NCBI GenBank assembly: GCA_015039465.1
Contig: MU130494.1
Location: forward strand, 194,651 to 258,650
Direction of reading: 5' to 3'
DNA from: Phlegmacium glaucopus
Taxonomy: Eukaryota; Basidiomycota; Agaricomycetes; Agaricales; Cortinariaceae
DNA: 64,000 nt
Position 1 is the first letter of the stretch; the number at the start of each line of letters is the position of its first letter. Position numbers and translations under genes: made by a program. Positions 55,940 to 64,000 of this stretch are shown one piece after another. The notes under the pieces are model-generated. The model saw only the letters and a program-made list of their open reading frames with translations, had not been told where the DNA came from and did not search any database.

Positions 55940-58200
55940 AATTCAACACTCCCCCTCAAACCATGCCAAGTCCCAATGCTGAGGCGAAGTGTTTGGCTTT
56001 GATGGATGGCAGGGCTTTAGTTAATGTATCGGCTGTCATGTTGTTGGTAGAGCAATAAATTGATTTTATGGTGCCGGCTTCAATGATGTATTGGATGAAA
56101 TGGTAGCATATGTTGATGTGTTTTGTGTGTGTGTGGTAATGCCTGTCTTCAGCTAATGCGATAGCAGACTTGCTGTCACTGAACAGTATCATTGGTGTGT
56201 CAACTGAGCTAAATAATGTTACGGCGACTATAAGCTTGCACTCGCGTTCGGTGCTGGGCCAATAGACCAAATAACTAGGGACTTAGATACAACTGCAATC
56301 GTGTTCAACAAGTTAAGACTGAGGGCGACAGGTTCTGAGCAAGCTGTGTAGATTAAGACCGTAGGAATACAAAGGTCTAAACTAGGGATCATGGCTATGG
56401 GTATGGCTCTTATATACTAAGGGGTCGAGTCAGAGATAAGGGAATGGTCCGTGCTGGGAGTATGAGTCGGTTCGAGTCAGAGATAGAGGGAACGGAAGCG
56501 ATAGCTAAGTATAGTACATGGAAGGTTCAGGGCCAAGGGTAAGTAGGGAAAAGGGGTGGTGTAGGAAGGGAACGATGAAGGAGGATGTAATATGTAGTAA
56601 AGAAAGGGGAGAAAAGGGGATAGGGGCCATGCGCGTACCAGACGTTCATAACAAATAACTTGCTGATAAGTTGGCAAAGCCACACTGCTTCTTTTGTGGT
56701 GTGCATTGCTGCAACATATTTGGCTTCTGTTGTTGATAAGGTGACTAACTCTTGCTTCTTCAATGACCACGATATGGCTCCCCCATCTACCATGAAAACA
56801 TACCCCGTTATTGCTTGCCTATGTTCCTGTGATGCTCCATCCGTGTCCACATATCCCACCAGCCCTCTCTCTTCACCTCCATAAATCAATTCTCATTTAT
56901 TTGTTCCCAATAGGTAACAAAAAATTTGTTTTACAGCTTCCCAGTGAGCCCAACCAGAATTATCCAAAAACTGTGCTACTGTGGATGTTGTGAATGCTAT
57001 GTCTGGTCTTGTCCCCATAGCTGCATGATAAAGGAGTGGATGGGTCCATTGGAATTTATGAAGGTTTTAAATCATTGAAATTGAACTGAGTGATTATCAA
57101 GTTGATGTAGGAATGTTGGGATAGCAAAATTGTTTTGTTGACGAGATCACAATTGATCTTGATGCCAAGGAGCCAATGTGCTGCTCCAAGATCGGTAAGT
57201 TTATATTTCTTGTTCATTTCAACTTTAAAACTGTCAATGAATTTTTGTGAGCTCCCAGTGACCATGCAGTTGTTGACGTTTATTGCCAGTATTATAACCT
57301 GGTTTCCAACTTGCTTGAAGAAGACCCCATGGTCTGCTTCTGTCCTGGTGAACCCTAAATTACTTAGCGCCTGACAAAGTGCCTTATACCAATTCCTCGC
57401 TCCTTGCTTCAAACCATACAACACATTTAGCAGCTTCCACACCCACTCTCTCCTATCTCTCATCTCATAGCCTGGTGGCTGTTCAAGATATATTGTTTTG
57501 TTCTCTCCTAATGGGCTGTTCAAGTAGGCAGAGTTGAAATTGAAAGTATCCACAGGCCAACCATTATGGGCGGCAAGGGCCAGGAGTAACCAAAACAATG
57601 CAAGTCTTGCAACCGGAGCGCAGGTTTTATAGTAATTGATTCCGTATATTTGGGTAAAATCTTTTGCTACTAACTGAGCTTTGTATTTTCTGATTTCATC
57701 GGCAGCATTCTTTTGATTTGCAGTATCCATTGGTTATCCACTATGTTCACATTTGGGGGTTGTTTGACTAGTGTGTAAGTCCCAGATTTCTCTAAGTTAT
57801 TGAGCTTGGTTTTGATTGCTTCCTTCCACTTAGGCCAATCTGGACGTCTCCTAGCTTCATCATATGTTGGTTCCAACCCCTCTGCTCCTCCATGTGCACT
57901 CGCCATCACATACTCTTCAATAGTCACATCACCAACCCTTCCTTCCTCAAGGTTAACTTTGAGCACTGAACCTCTCTGTATTCCTTTTGAGAGTTCTCCT
58001 TTTTCTCCTGTTACGCCATCTCCTTCCCTTAACCTTCTAATATACCCATTCCTTTTGGATATGCTTGCCTCTTCCAGTTGTTTCTACCAGTTCATCATCC
58101 AGTGGTTCAGCAACATTCTCAACATCTGGTACTTCTGGTACTTTGGGTATTATGTTCTGATCAGAATGTGCAATACTTCTAAGTCAATTCCTACTAACTC
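55940..58200 (-). mobile_element. Ty1/copia pol remnant (reverse transcriptase and RNase H), decayed
   Basis: Minus-strand frames run from about 58200 to 55950. The RVT_2 region starts with RRRPDWPKWKEAIKTKLNNL, is frameshifted near 57700, then continues LVAKDFTQIYGINYY, NGWPVDTFNFNSAYLN, LNVLYGLKQGARNWY and WLLGIKINCD. The catalytic Asp pair of the reverse transcriptase is replaced: the site reads INVNNCMV. RNase H follows (GYVDTDGASQEHRQAITGY, VTLSTTEAKYVAA), is broken by a solo LTR at 56217-56653, and resumes MILFSDSKSAIALA and NNMTADTLTKALPS. The element is dead. Many substitutions against the family pattern fit G-to-A change on this strand. Confidence 0.85.
56217..56653. mobile_element. 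Solo LTR, 437 bp, nested in copia RNase H, target duplication AATAA
   Basis: It begins TGTTACGGCGACTATAAG and ends GACGTTCATAACA (TG...CA with inverted TGTTA/TAACA tips). AATAA flanks it at 56212-56216 and 56654-56658. It interrupts RNase H between LISKLF and DTPMILFSD. It retains several CG dinucleotides, unlike the copia sequence around it, and differs in sequence from the 53309/54778 LTR family. It is therefore a younger insertion from another retrotransposon family. Confidence 0.85.
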
Positions 58201-58429
58201 ATATTTTTTCCAGTACTTTTCTGTCCCCCACCAGATCTGATCAGATCTGATCAGAACTGCAATACTTATAAGTTAATTCCTACTAACTCATCTTTCTAAC
58301 TTTTCTAACATATTAATCTAAATTTAAATGGATGATTGCTGGGGATTAGTTACTAATACATTACATTAGAATCATAGAATGTATTTAATTGATATAAGAA
58401 AAATGAAATAAAGGCAGTAGATGGTCAAA

Positions 58430-58600
58430 ATGGGTGGGTAAGTGTATAAATGGGTGAGTAGAGTGTAGAAATAGGTGTGAATGGGTGAGTGGATGGTAGA
58501 AATGGTGTGAAATGGGTGTATGGATGGTTGAAATGGGTGTATTGGTGCTTGAAATGGGTCCTTGGTGGTTGAAACAGGTGTACTTGTTGTTGTACATGTG
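58430..58600. repeat. Short ~21-bp tandem array
   Basis: Units of the type GGGTGTATGGATGGTTGAAAT, about 20-21 bp with wide variation, run from 58430 to 58600 and lead into the main array. There is no open frame of meaning. Confidence 0.7.
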
Positions 58601-59640
58601 TAGTCGTCAGTGGTAACATGTATTCCTCGTCGTACACGTATATTCCTTGTTGTACATGGGTGTTCATTGTCATGGGTGTGTAGTCGTCGTTGTAGGGGGG
58701 TATTGGTTGTTGTGGGCATCTATTTGTTGTTGTAGGGGGGTATTTGTTGTTGTGGGTGCCTATTTGTCATTGTGGGTGTGTACTTGTTGTTGTAGGGGGG
58801 TATTTGTTGTTGTTGGTGTCTATTCATTGTTGTCGGCATGTACTCATTGTTGTAGGTGGTATTCATCATCATGGGCATGTACTCGTTGTCATAGGGGGGT
58901 ATTCATTGTCGTGGGCGTCTATTCATCATCATTGGCATGTACTCGTCTTTGTAGGTGGGTATTTGTTGTCATGGGTGTCTATTTGTCATAGTAGGGGGGT
59001 ATTTATTGTCATAGGCATCTATTCATCATCGTGGGCGTGTACTTGTTGTTGTAGGGGGGTATTCATTGTTGTTGGTGTCTATTCATTGTTGTTGGCATGT
59101 ACTTGTTGTTGTAGGTGGTATTCATCATCATGGGTGTGTACTTGTTGTTGTAGGTGGTATTCATCATCATGGGCATGTACTCATTGTCGTAGGGGGGTAT
59201 TTGTCATTGTGGGCATCTATTTGTTGTTGTAGGCATGTACTCATCTTTGTAGGTGGGTATTCATTGTCATGGGCATCTGTTCATTGTAGTAGGGGGGTAT
59301 TTGTTGTTGTGGGCATCTATTCATCGTTGTTGTAGGTGGTATTCGTCGTCATGGGCGTGTACTTGTCATCATAGGGGGGTATTCATTGTCGTGGGCATCT
59401 ATTCGTCGTTGTTGGCATGTACTTGTCTTTGTAGGTGGGTATTTGTCATTGTACACATGTACTCATTGATGTACACATGTATTCATCATTGTATGTGTGT
59501 ATGTGTTGTTGTTCACATTGTTTGTTGTTGTACATGCATTGTGTCATTGTACACAGCATGTGTGGTTGTTGTATGGGTGTATGGGTTGTTTGTCGTCATT
59601 GTACATGTTGTACATCGTCGTCATTGATGTTGTACATGAC
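58600..59640. repeat. GT-rich minisatellite, 20-bp unit in 60-bp higher-order repeats
   Basis: From about 58600 the sequence is a run of 20-bp units, TAYTYGTYGTYGTRGGNGNN in general form. They are grouped by threes into 60-bp higher-order units that end ...GTGGGTGTC, ...GGGCATG and ...AGGGGGG. Because 60 is divisible by three, long open frames appear by chance, rich in Cys, Val and Gly; they are not genes. Differences between units are almost all CG, TG or CA at the same positions. The array fades into non-repetitive sequence at about 59640. Confidence 0.9.
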
Positions 59641-59692
59641 CTATTATAGTATGTTAGCAGTGAAGTGGAATAGAATGAAATAAAAAAAATAT

Positions 59693-59712
59693 CCCCCCCT
59701 CCTGAGGGGGGG
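59693..59712. repeat. C-run/G-run hairpin followed by TTACCATTGTT
   Basis: Seven C, a short loop and seven G form a hairpin, preceded by an A-rich tract and TGTTAGCAGTGAAGTG and followed by TTACCATTGTT. Comparable hairpins are at 60274-60292, 60609-60623, 61311-61339 and 61578-61598. Confidence 0.8.
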
Positions 59713-59796
59713 TTACCATTGTTGGTCATGATTCTTGTTGTTACGGTGGCTGTTGAAATGGGTGTTCTGGAAACAAGTATGGTGGTGGTGGTGGTG

Positions 59797-60220
59797 GTGT
59801 GAGAAACAGGGGGATGAAATCAACAAACAGTAATGGGCACATCACATGTGGTCATGTGGTCATGTGATCACACCCCTCGCACTGAACAAAATACACAATC
59901 TTGATGGCGACAAGTCATTGCTATCCTACCTGTATATATTGGTGAATTAATATATTGCTAGTTTAATTTCTATAATTATATTATTTTTCTAGTAAAGTCA
60001 GGTGATTTATTTCCTAAGCTTGCAGCTCAATTCTGCTCAGAATCTGCTCAGAAATAGTCAGATTCTGCTTGGAAATTGGTTGGATTCTGATTGGAAATTG
60101 GTCAGACTTGGATCTGGTCAGAATCTGGTCAGAAAAATTGGCTCTATTACTGCCATTTGGGCTGGAAAATATTCTGACTGGATCTGATCAGATCTGGTGG
60201 ATCACAGCAAAGACCTCATT
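59797..60220. repeat. ~420-bp module, copy A
   Basis: It starts GTGTGAGAAACAG, contains CACATGTGGTCATGTGGTCA-like and CACTGAACAAAATACA segments, then GGTCAGAATCTGGTCAG-type short repeats, and ends GGTGGATCACAGCAAAGACC. Copy B is at 61800-62215. The final ~20 bp are the same as copia gag sequence in copy B, so the module was duplicated with a piece of copia attached. Confidence 0.8.
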
Positions 60221-60680
60221 TTTTCAAACCTTTCTAACATATTAATTAAAATTAGAATTAAAATGGATTAATTACCCCTCTTTTTGAGGGGGGATTAGTT
60301 ACCAATACATTAGAAGTACAAAATAATATATCTAATTCAGTACTTTACTGTCCCCCACCAGAATTGGTCAGAATCTGATCAGCTCTTACTTGGCCAGTAA
60401 TTTCTAAAAAGATTCTAAGAAAAAATTCTATATTCTCAAATATCTTGAATACAAAAAGTTCAATATTATTCATTTTATTAATACTAATAGCCTAGTAAAG
60501 TATCAAAACAAATACCCTAGTGAGAGGGGTTGTTGGTGTCATTTTTGTAGCCTATAAAAAGTACACAGTAGAAAGTAAAAAAAAAAATAGAAAGTAAAAA
60601 AAAATAAACCCCCCCAGTGGGGGTGTTGTCATTGCCATTGTCGTTATCCATTAAAATAAATAGAAACCCCATAAGAGGTT
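60221..60680. repeat. Spacer with two C-run/G-run hairpins
   Basis: AT-rich sequence holding hairpins at 60274-60292 and 60609-60623. The segment 60227-60385 resembles 58240-58380 and 58200-58250 (TTTCTAACATATTAAT, GTCCCCCACCAGA). No gene was seen. Confidence 0.6.
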
Positions 60681-61260
60681 GTTGTTGTTGTTGTTGTAGC
60701 AAGGAATGAGGGGTGGTGGGTGGGTGTTGTACATTGTTGTTGTATCCATGTGGGCGCCATTGGACGTGTGTGGGTGTAGCTGGACACATGTGCATGTCAG
60801 CATACATGTGTGTGTGTCATTGGACGCGTGTGGGTGGTTGTATGTGGGTGGGTGTTGTTGTATGCATCCGGGTGTCATCGTACACATCTGTGTGTTGTCG
60901 GGGTGACATTGTACGCATGTGGGTGTAACTGGACATGTCGGGGCATTATTGGATGCATGTAGGTGTTGTTGGGGTGTTGTTGTATGGGTCTGGGCATCAT
61001 TGGACGCATGTGGGTGTCATTGGGGTGTCGTCGCATGTGTCCGGGTGTAACTGGACAAGTCTGGGCATCATTGGATGCATGTGGGTGTCATTGGGGTGCC
61101 ATTGTACATGTCTGGGTGTCATTGGACGTGTGTGGGTGTTGTCAGGGTGTTGTTGTATGTGTGTGTGTGTAACTGGACATGTCGGGGTGTCAGTGGACAT
61201 GTGTGGGTGTTGTCTTACATGTTGTTTGTCATTTGTTATCATTGTTGTATGTTGTACAAG
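60680..61260. repeat. GT-rich minisatellite, ~21-bp unit, with longer periodicity
   Basis: Units such as GGGTGTCATTGGACGCATGTG recur with irregular longer groups of roughly 75 bp. Sites vary as GACGCG, GACGTG, GACGCA, GATGCA. Open frames on both strands are low-complexity by-products. Confidence 0.85.
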
Positions 61261-61297
61261 CCTAATATAATGTATTAGCAGAGGATTAGAATAGAAT

Positions 61298-61720
61298 ATA
61301 AAAAAAAATACCCCCCCCCCCCAGGGGAAGGGGGGGGGGTTACCATTGTTATGTGGTGGTTGTCAGTGTCATTGTTGTGCTGCGGTTGTCATCGTCCTGT
61401 TGTAGGTGTTGTATGTTGTCATGGGTGTTGTATGTTGTCGTTGTATGCATTGTATGTTGTTGTAGGTGTTGTATGTTGTTGTTGTACATGTTGTTTGTTG
61501 TTGTTGTTGTTGTACATTGTACATGAACTATTATAAAGTGTTAGTAATGAAGTAAGATAAAATAAAATAAAAAATCTCCCCCCCCTGGTGAGGGGGGGTT
61601 ACCGTTGTTACGTGGCATGTCATTGTTGTTGTGCTGCCCTCATCATCGTTATGCTGCTGTTGTTGTTCATTGTTGTTATTTGTGCTGTTGTTGCGTATTG
61701 GGTATTAGCATATAATAAAT
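61298..61720. repeat. Two further C-run/G-run hairpins with TTGTTGTAGGTG repeats
   Basis: The hairpin 61311-61339 (twelve C, then G runs) is followed by TTACCATTGTT and a TTGTTGTAGGTGTTGTATG array to about 61515. The next hairpin, 61578-61598, is followed by TTACCGTTGTT and a short TTGTTGTGCTG-rich tail. Each hairpin is preceded by a TATTATAAAGTGTTAG-like motif and an A-rich tract, so the same module is used repeatedly. Confidence 0.8.
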
Positions 61721-61799
61721 GTCGATATAATTAACTTACCTTTTATGACCACAGACGATGCACAGCATCATCTGTGGTTGTCGTTGCTGGCCATGTGAT

Positions 61800-62215
61800 G
61801 GTGTGAGAAACAGTTAAGAGAACAAAATCTGAATCAACACAACTTGGGGCATGTCACATGTGATCACGTGATCACACCCCTTGCACTGAACAAAATACAG
61901 AATATTGACAGCAGCAAGGCATTGCAATCCTTACATATTGTTATATTTGGTTCCTGGTTCAATTCCTACACTGTACAGAATATATTATTATTTTATTATT
62001 ATTAGTATGGTCAGGTGATTAATTTCTTAAGCTCAATTCTGCTCGGATTCTGCTCAGAAATGGTCAGATTCTGCTTGGAAATTGGTCAGAATTAAATCTG
62101 ATCAGATCTGATCAGAATCTGGTCAGAAAAATTGGCCCTATTACTGCCATTTGGGCTGGTAAAAATTCTGACCAGAATATGATCAGATCTGGTGGATCAC
62201 AGCAAAGACCTCAAT
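61800..62215. repeat. ~420-bp module, copy B
   Basis: It aligns with 59797-60220 from GTGTGAGAAACAG through CACTGAACAAAATAC, GTCAGGTGATTAATTTC and CTATTACTGCCATTTGGGC to GGATCACAGCAAAGACCTCA. It leads directly into the copia gag-protease frame at 62188. Confidence 0.8.
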
Positions 62216-63640
62216 TGCTGGGCACCAGGAGGTGGGAAAGAAGGACAGGGTCCAAAGCAGAGGGGGAAGTTGAAAGTGAAGCCTAAAGAGGGAGAAACCT
62301 CTGCTGTTGTGAAAGAGAAAGGTGATGAGATAGAGGAAGCTTGGATGACAGCCCTTGACGATGTCTCTGAAACTGGCTCTGATGAAGATGAGTCACACAA
62401 CAGCAATTTTGACAATGACTATTTATTTGAATCAGACAAAGACTCATATTTTGATGAAATAAACGACCTCCCTGATCTCCTCAAAGATTATATTGATCTG
62501 GAAGACAATATTTTCAATGGCAACTTGGAAGAACTCGATGATACCTCACCAGACATTGCATATACCAGTTTCAGTTCAAACAAACTCGCAAAACCAATGG
62601 CAATCAAAATTAATCTATATGATTCAGGCGCTACTCATCATATGTCCAGATTTCAGCACAAATTCCTCAATTATGTTGAAATAAAACCGGTGCCTATCAC
62701 TGCTGCCAATAGAAGGACCTTTTAAGCCACCAGAAAAGGGGACATGTACATATATGTGCCCAACAGGGGAGGGACACAGTCGTGGGCCCTCTTAAAGGAT
62801 GTGTTGTATTCACCATCTATGAGTGTTACTCTGGTGTTGATAAGTCAGATCACAAGCACTGGATCAACAGTGATATTGACTGGAAGTGTATGCTGAATCT
62901 ACAGCAAAGAGAGAGAGATGGTGGACTTTACCAGGTGTTTACGCCAGGCTCTGAAACCAATGCCTACGCCTCCATCAGAAAAAAATAACCTTGGCCTGGC
63001 TGGCTCTGGCTGCCCTGGCCTTCCCTGGCCAGCCCTGAGCATCTTTGGCCAGGTTTAAAAATCTGAAAAAATGCTAACAAATCACAGAAATATTTATAGC
63101 ACCCAATTTCAAAAAAAGTACACAATTACATAAGACAGATGCTGAGATATTAAATATATTAAATTATTTTAATATATTTAATATCTCAGCATCTGTCTTA
63201 TGTAATTGTGTACTTTTTTTGAAATTGGGTGCTATAAATATTTCTGTGATTTGTTAGCATTTTTTCAGATTTTTAAACCTGGCCAAAGATGCTCAGGGCT
63301 GGCCAGGGCTGGCCAGGGCAGCCAGAGCCAGCCAGGCCAAGGTTATTTTTTTCTGATGTCAAACACAAGAGAAGCTCTATCCATCAACAAACTACATCAC
63401 TGACTTGGTCACGTCTCACACAAAAGAGCCAAACTATTAGTCAAAAAAGGGCTAGTAGAAGGAGTCAAATTAGATGCTGGTAATGAATCTGGAGTCTGCA
63501 AATCTTGTGAGTGTGTGAAGGGTGAAAGAAAGGCTATAACAAAGGAGGAAGAGAACTGAGTGTTGCTGTAGGAGATGAGATCCATTCTGACTTGTGGGGA
63601 CCAGCACCTATTGACTCTATCTGTTAGAGGACATATGGAC
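62188..63640 (+). mobile_element. Ty1/copia gag-protease-integrase remnant, split by a foldback element
   Basis: The plus-strand frame reads DHSKDLNCWAPGGGKEGQGP (end of a gag zinc knuckle), an acidic region and the protease motif LYDSGATHHMS, and reaches a stop at 62723-62725. In other frames KGDMYIYVPN and LLKDVLYSPSM continue the copia order. At 62972 the frame is cut by a 386 bp foldback element and resumes after 63360 with NTREALSINKLHH, LGHVSHKRAKLLVKKG (GAG-pre-integrase) and EIHSDLWGPAP (integrase start), then stops. Together with the minus-strand pol remnant at 56-58 kb these are two halves, in opposite orientation, of one or two copia elements. All are dead. Confidence 0.8.
62973..63358. 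mobile_element. 386-bp near-perfect foldback element (CATCAG ends, TC target duplication)
   Basis: Arms of about 185 bp are reverse complements with only a two-base difference seen near 63022 and 63308. It begins CATCAGAAAAAAATAACC and ends GGTTATTTTTTTCTGATG, with an AT-rich centre (TTAAATTATTTTAA). TC flanks it at 62971-62972 and 63359-63360; removing the element and one TC joins AYAS to NTREALS in the copia frame. It has GGCCTGGCTGGC-rich outer arms and no ORF. Ends and duplication type match the MITE at 567-727. Confidence 0.85.
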
Positions 63641-64000
63641 CCGGGAATCAAGTTGAATACTAAGGTGCTTATCTTTGATACACTGCTGGCACTGGGTGGT
63701 GTTTCCCTTAGAAAAACTTATTTTTAGATGATATGTTTTGTCATTTCCAAATAATTTTTCTCATGAAAACACAAAAAGTATTTCTGGAAGAAAATTTCTA
63801 AAAATACATCAGGTGTTTCTCATGTGTTTCCCAAAGATGAATCTTATGTTTTTTTAAAGGTTTTCCCTTCAGAAACAGAGGTCTTTACACTCCCCCACGT
63901 CTTCCTGGAGGAATCCTGGTGGATTTCTACCTATTCCTCCTGGAATCCTGGAGGAATTTCCTACCAGCCAATTTCCTCTGATTTCCTCTGAAATTGAAAT
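63641..64000. other. Repeat-like tail, no gene seen
   Basis: The copia similarity ends near 63640. The following AT-rich sequence ends in a CCTGGAGGAATCCTGG-type short-repeat tract at 63900-63990 that runs off the window. Confidence 0.4.

Noticed and set aside
58372..59627. Long Cys/Val/Gly-rich frames on plus and Thr/His/Pro-rich frames on minus
   Set aside because: By-products of the 60-bp higher-order repeat, whose length is a multiple of three; no start context, splice sites or complexity.
60517..61536. Cys-rich and His/Thr-rich frames in the second and third GT-rich arrays
   Set aside because: Low-complexity translation of tandem repeats on either strand.
61905..61985. tRNA-like B box (GGTTCAATTCC at about 61952)
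   Set aside because: No A box at the right distance and no acceptor or anticodon stem pairing.

Overview
The window looks like nuclear DNA of a mushroom-forming basidiomycete (Agaricomycetes). Genes are split by many short GT-AG introns (about 45-70 nt), there is a KDZ-associated cysteine-cluster gene, a Harbinger-type DNA transposon with a SANT/Myb-like partner ORF, F-box families that begin in the Agaricomycete style (FPPEIL), and a fungal FuA-like glutathione transferase. No prokaryotic feature, CRISPR array, rRNA or convincing tRNA was seen. One assembly gap (N) covers 17953-18927.

Layout. 1-6.9 kb is a graveyard of gene fragments and elements: a KDZ-associated gene split by a hairpin MITE, a MOB4/phocein-like gene broken near its 3' end, an Argonaute-like fragment, and a perfect ~540 bp palindrome. 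8.0-12.5 kb is a tandem duplication of an F-box gene plus a decayed glycoside hydrolase 92 gene, with a MITE in the spacer. 12.8-15.7 kb holds an EthD-like protein and the mitochondrial dicarboxylate carrier. 16.58-19.62 kb is a Harbinger element with ~88 bp terminal inverted repeats. 20.4-26.7 kb holds a membrane-anchored aspartic protease, a TMEM184/OST-alpha family protein and a peroxisomal-type peroxiredoxin. 28.5-32.4 kb has an orphan BCK1-like N-terminal domain and small unknown proteins. 32.9-49.3 kb is the main genic part: nuclear PrxQ/DOT5 peroxiredoxin, a 12-exon PPP1R37-like leucine-rich-repeat protein, glutathione transferase, transaldolase, an F-box/LRR protein and a Rossmann-fold NAD(P)-binding protein.

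49.4-64 kb is repeat-rich and without a credible host gene: degenerate tandem duplications, a second copy of the 9.9 kb MITE, three solo LTRs with intact 5-bp target duplications, decayed Ty1/copia fragments on opposite strands, GT-rich minisatellites built of 20-bp units in 60-bp higher-order repeats, C-run/G-run hairpins beside the arrays, a duplicated ~420 bp module, and a 386 bp near-perfect foldback element inside the copia gag-pol remnant.

No single pathway spans the window, but two peroxiredoxins, a glutathione transferase and transaldolase (a pentose-phosphate enzyme that feeds NADPH supply) lie within about 18 kb. The most unusual signals are structural: hairpin elements with CATCAG termini and 2-bp target duplications that split otherwise continuous reading frames, and minisatellite arrays whose variation is almost wholly CG to TG or CA, read here as a record of cytosine-methylation decay.
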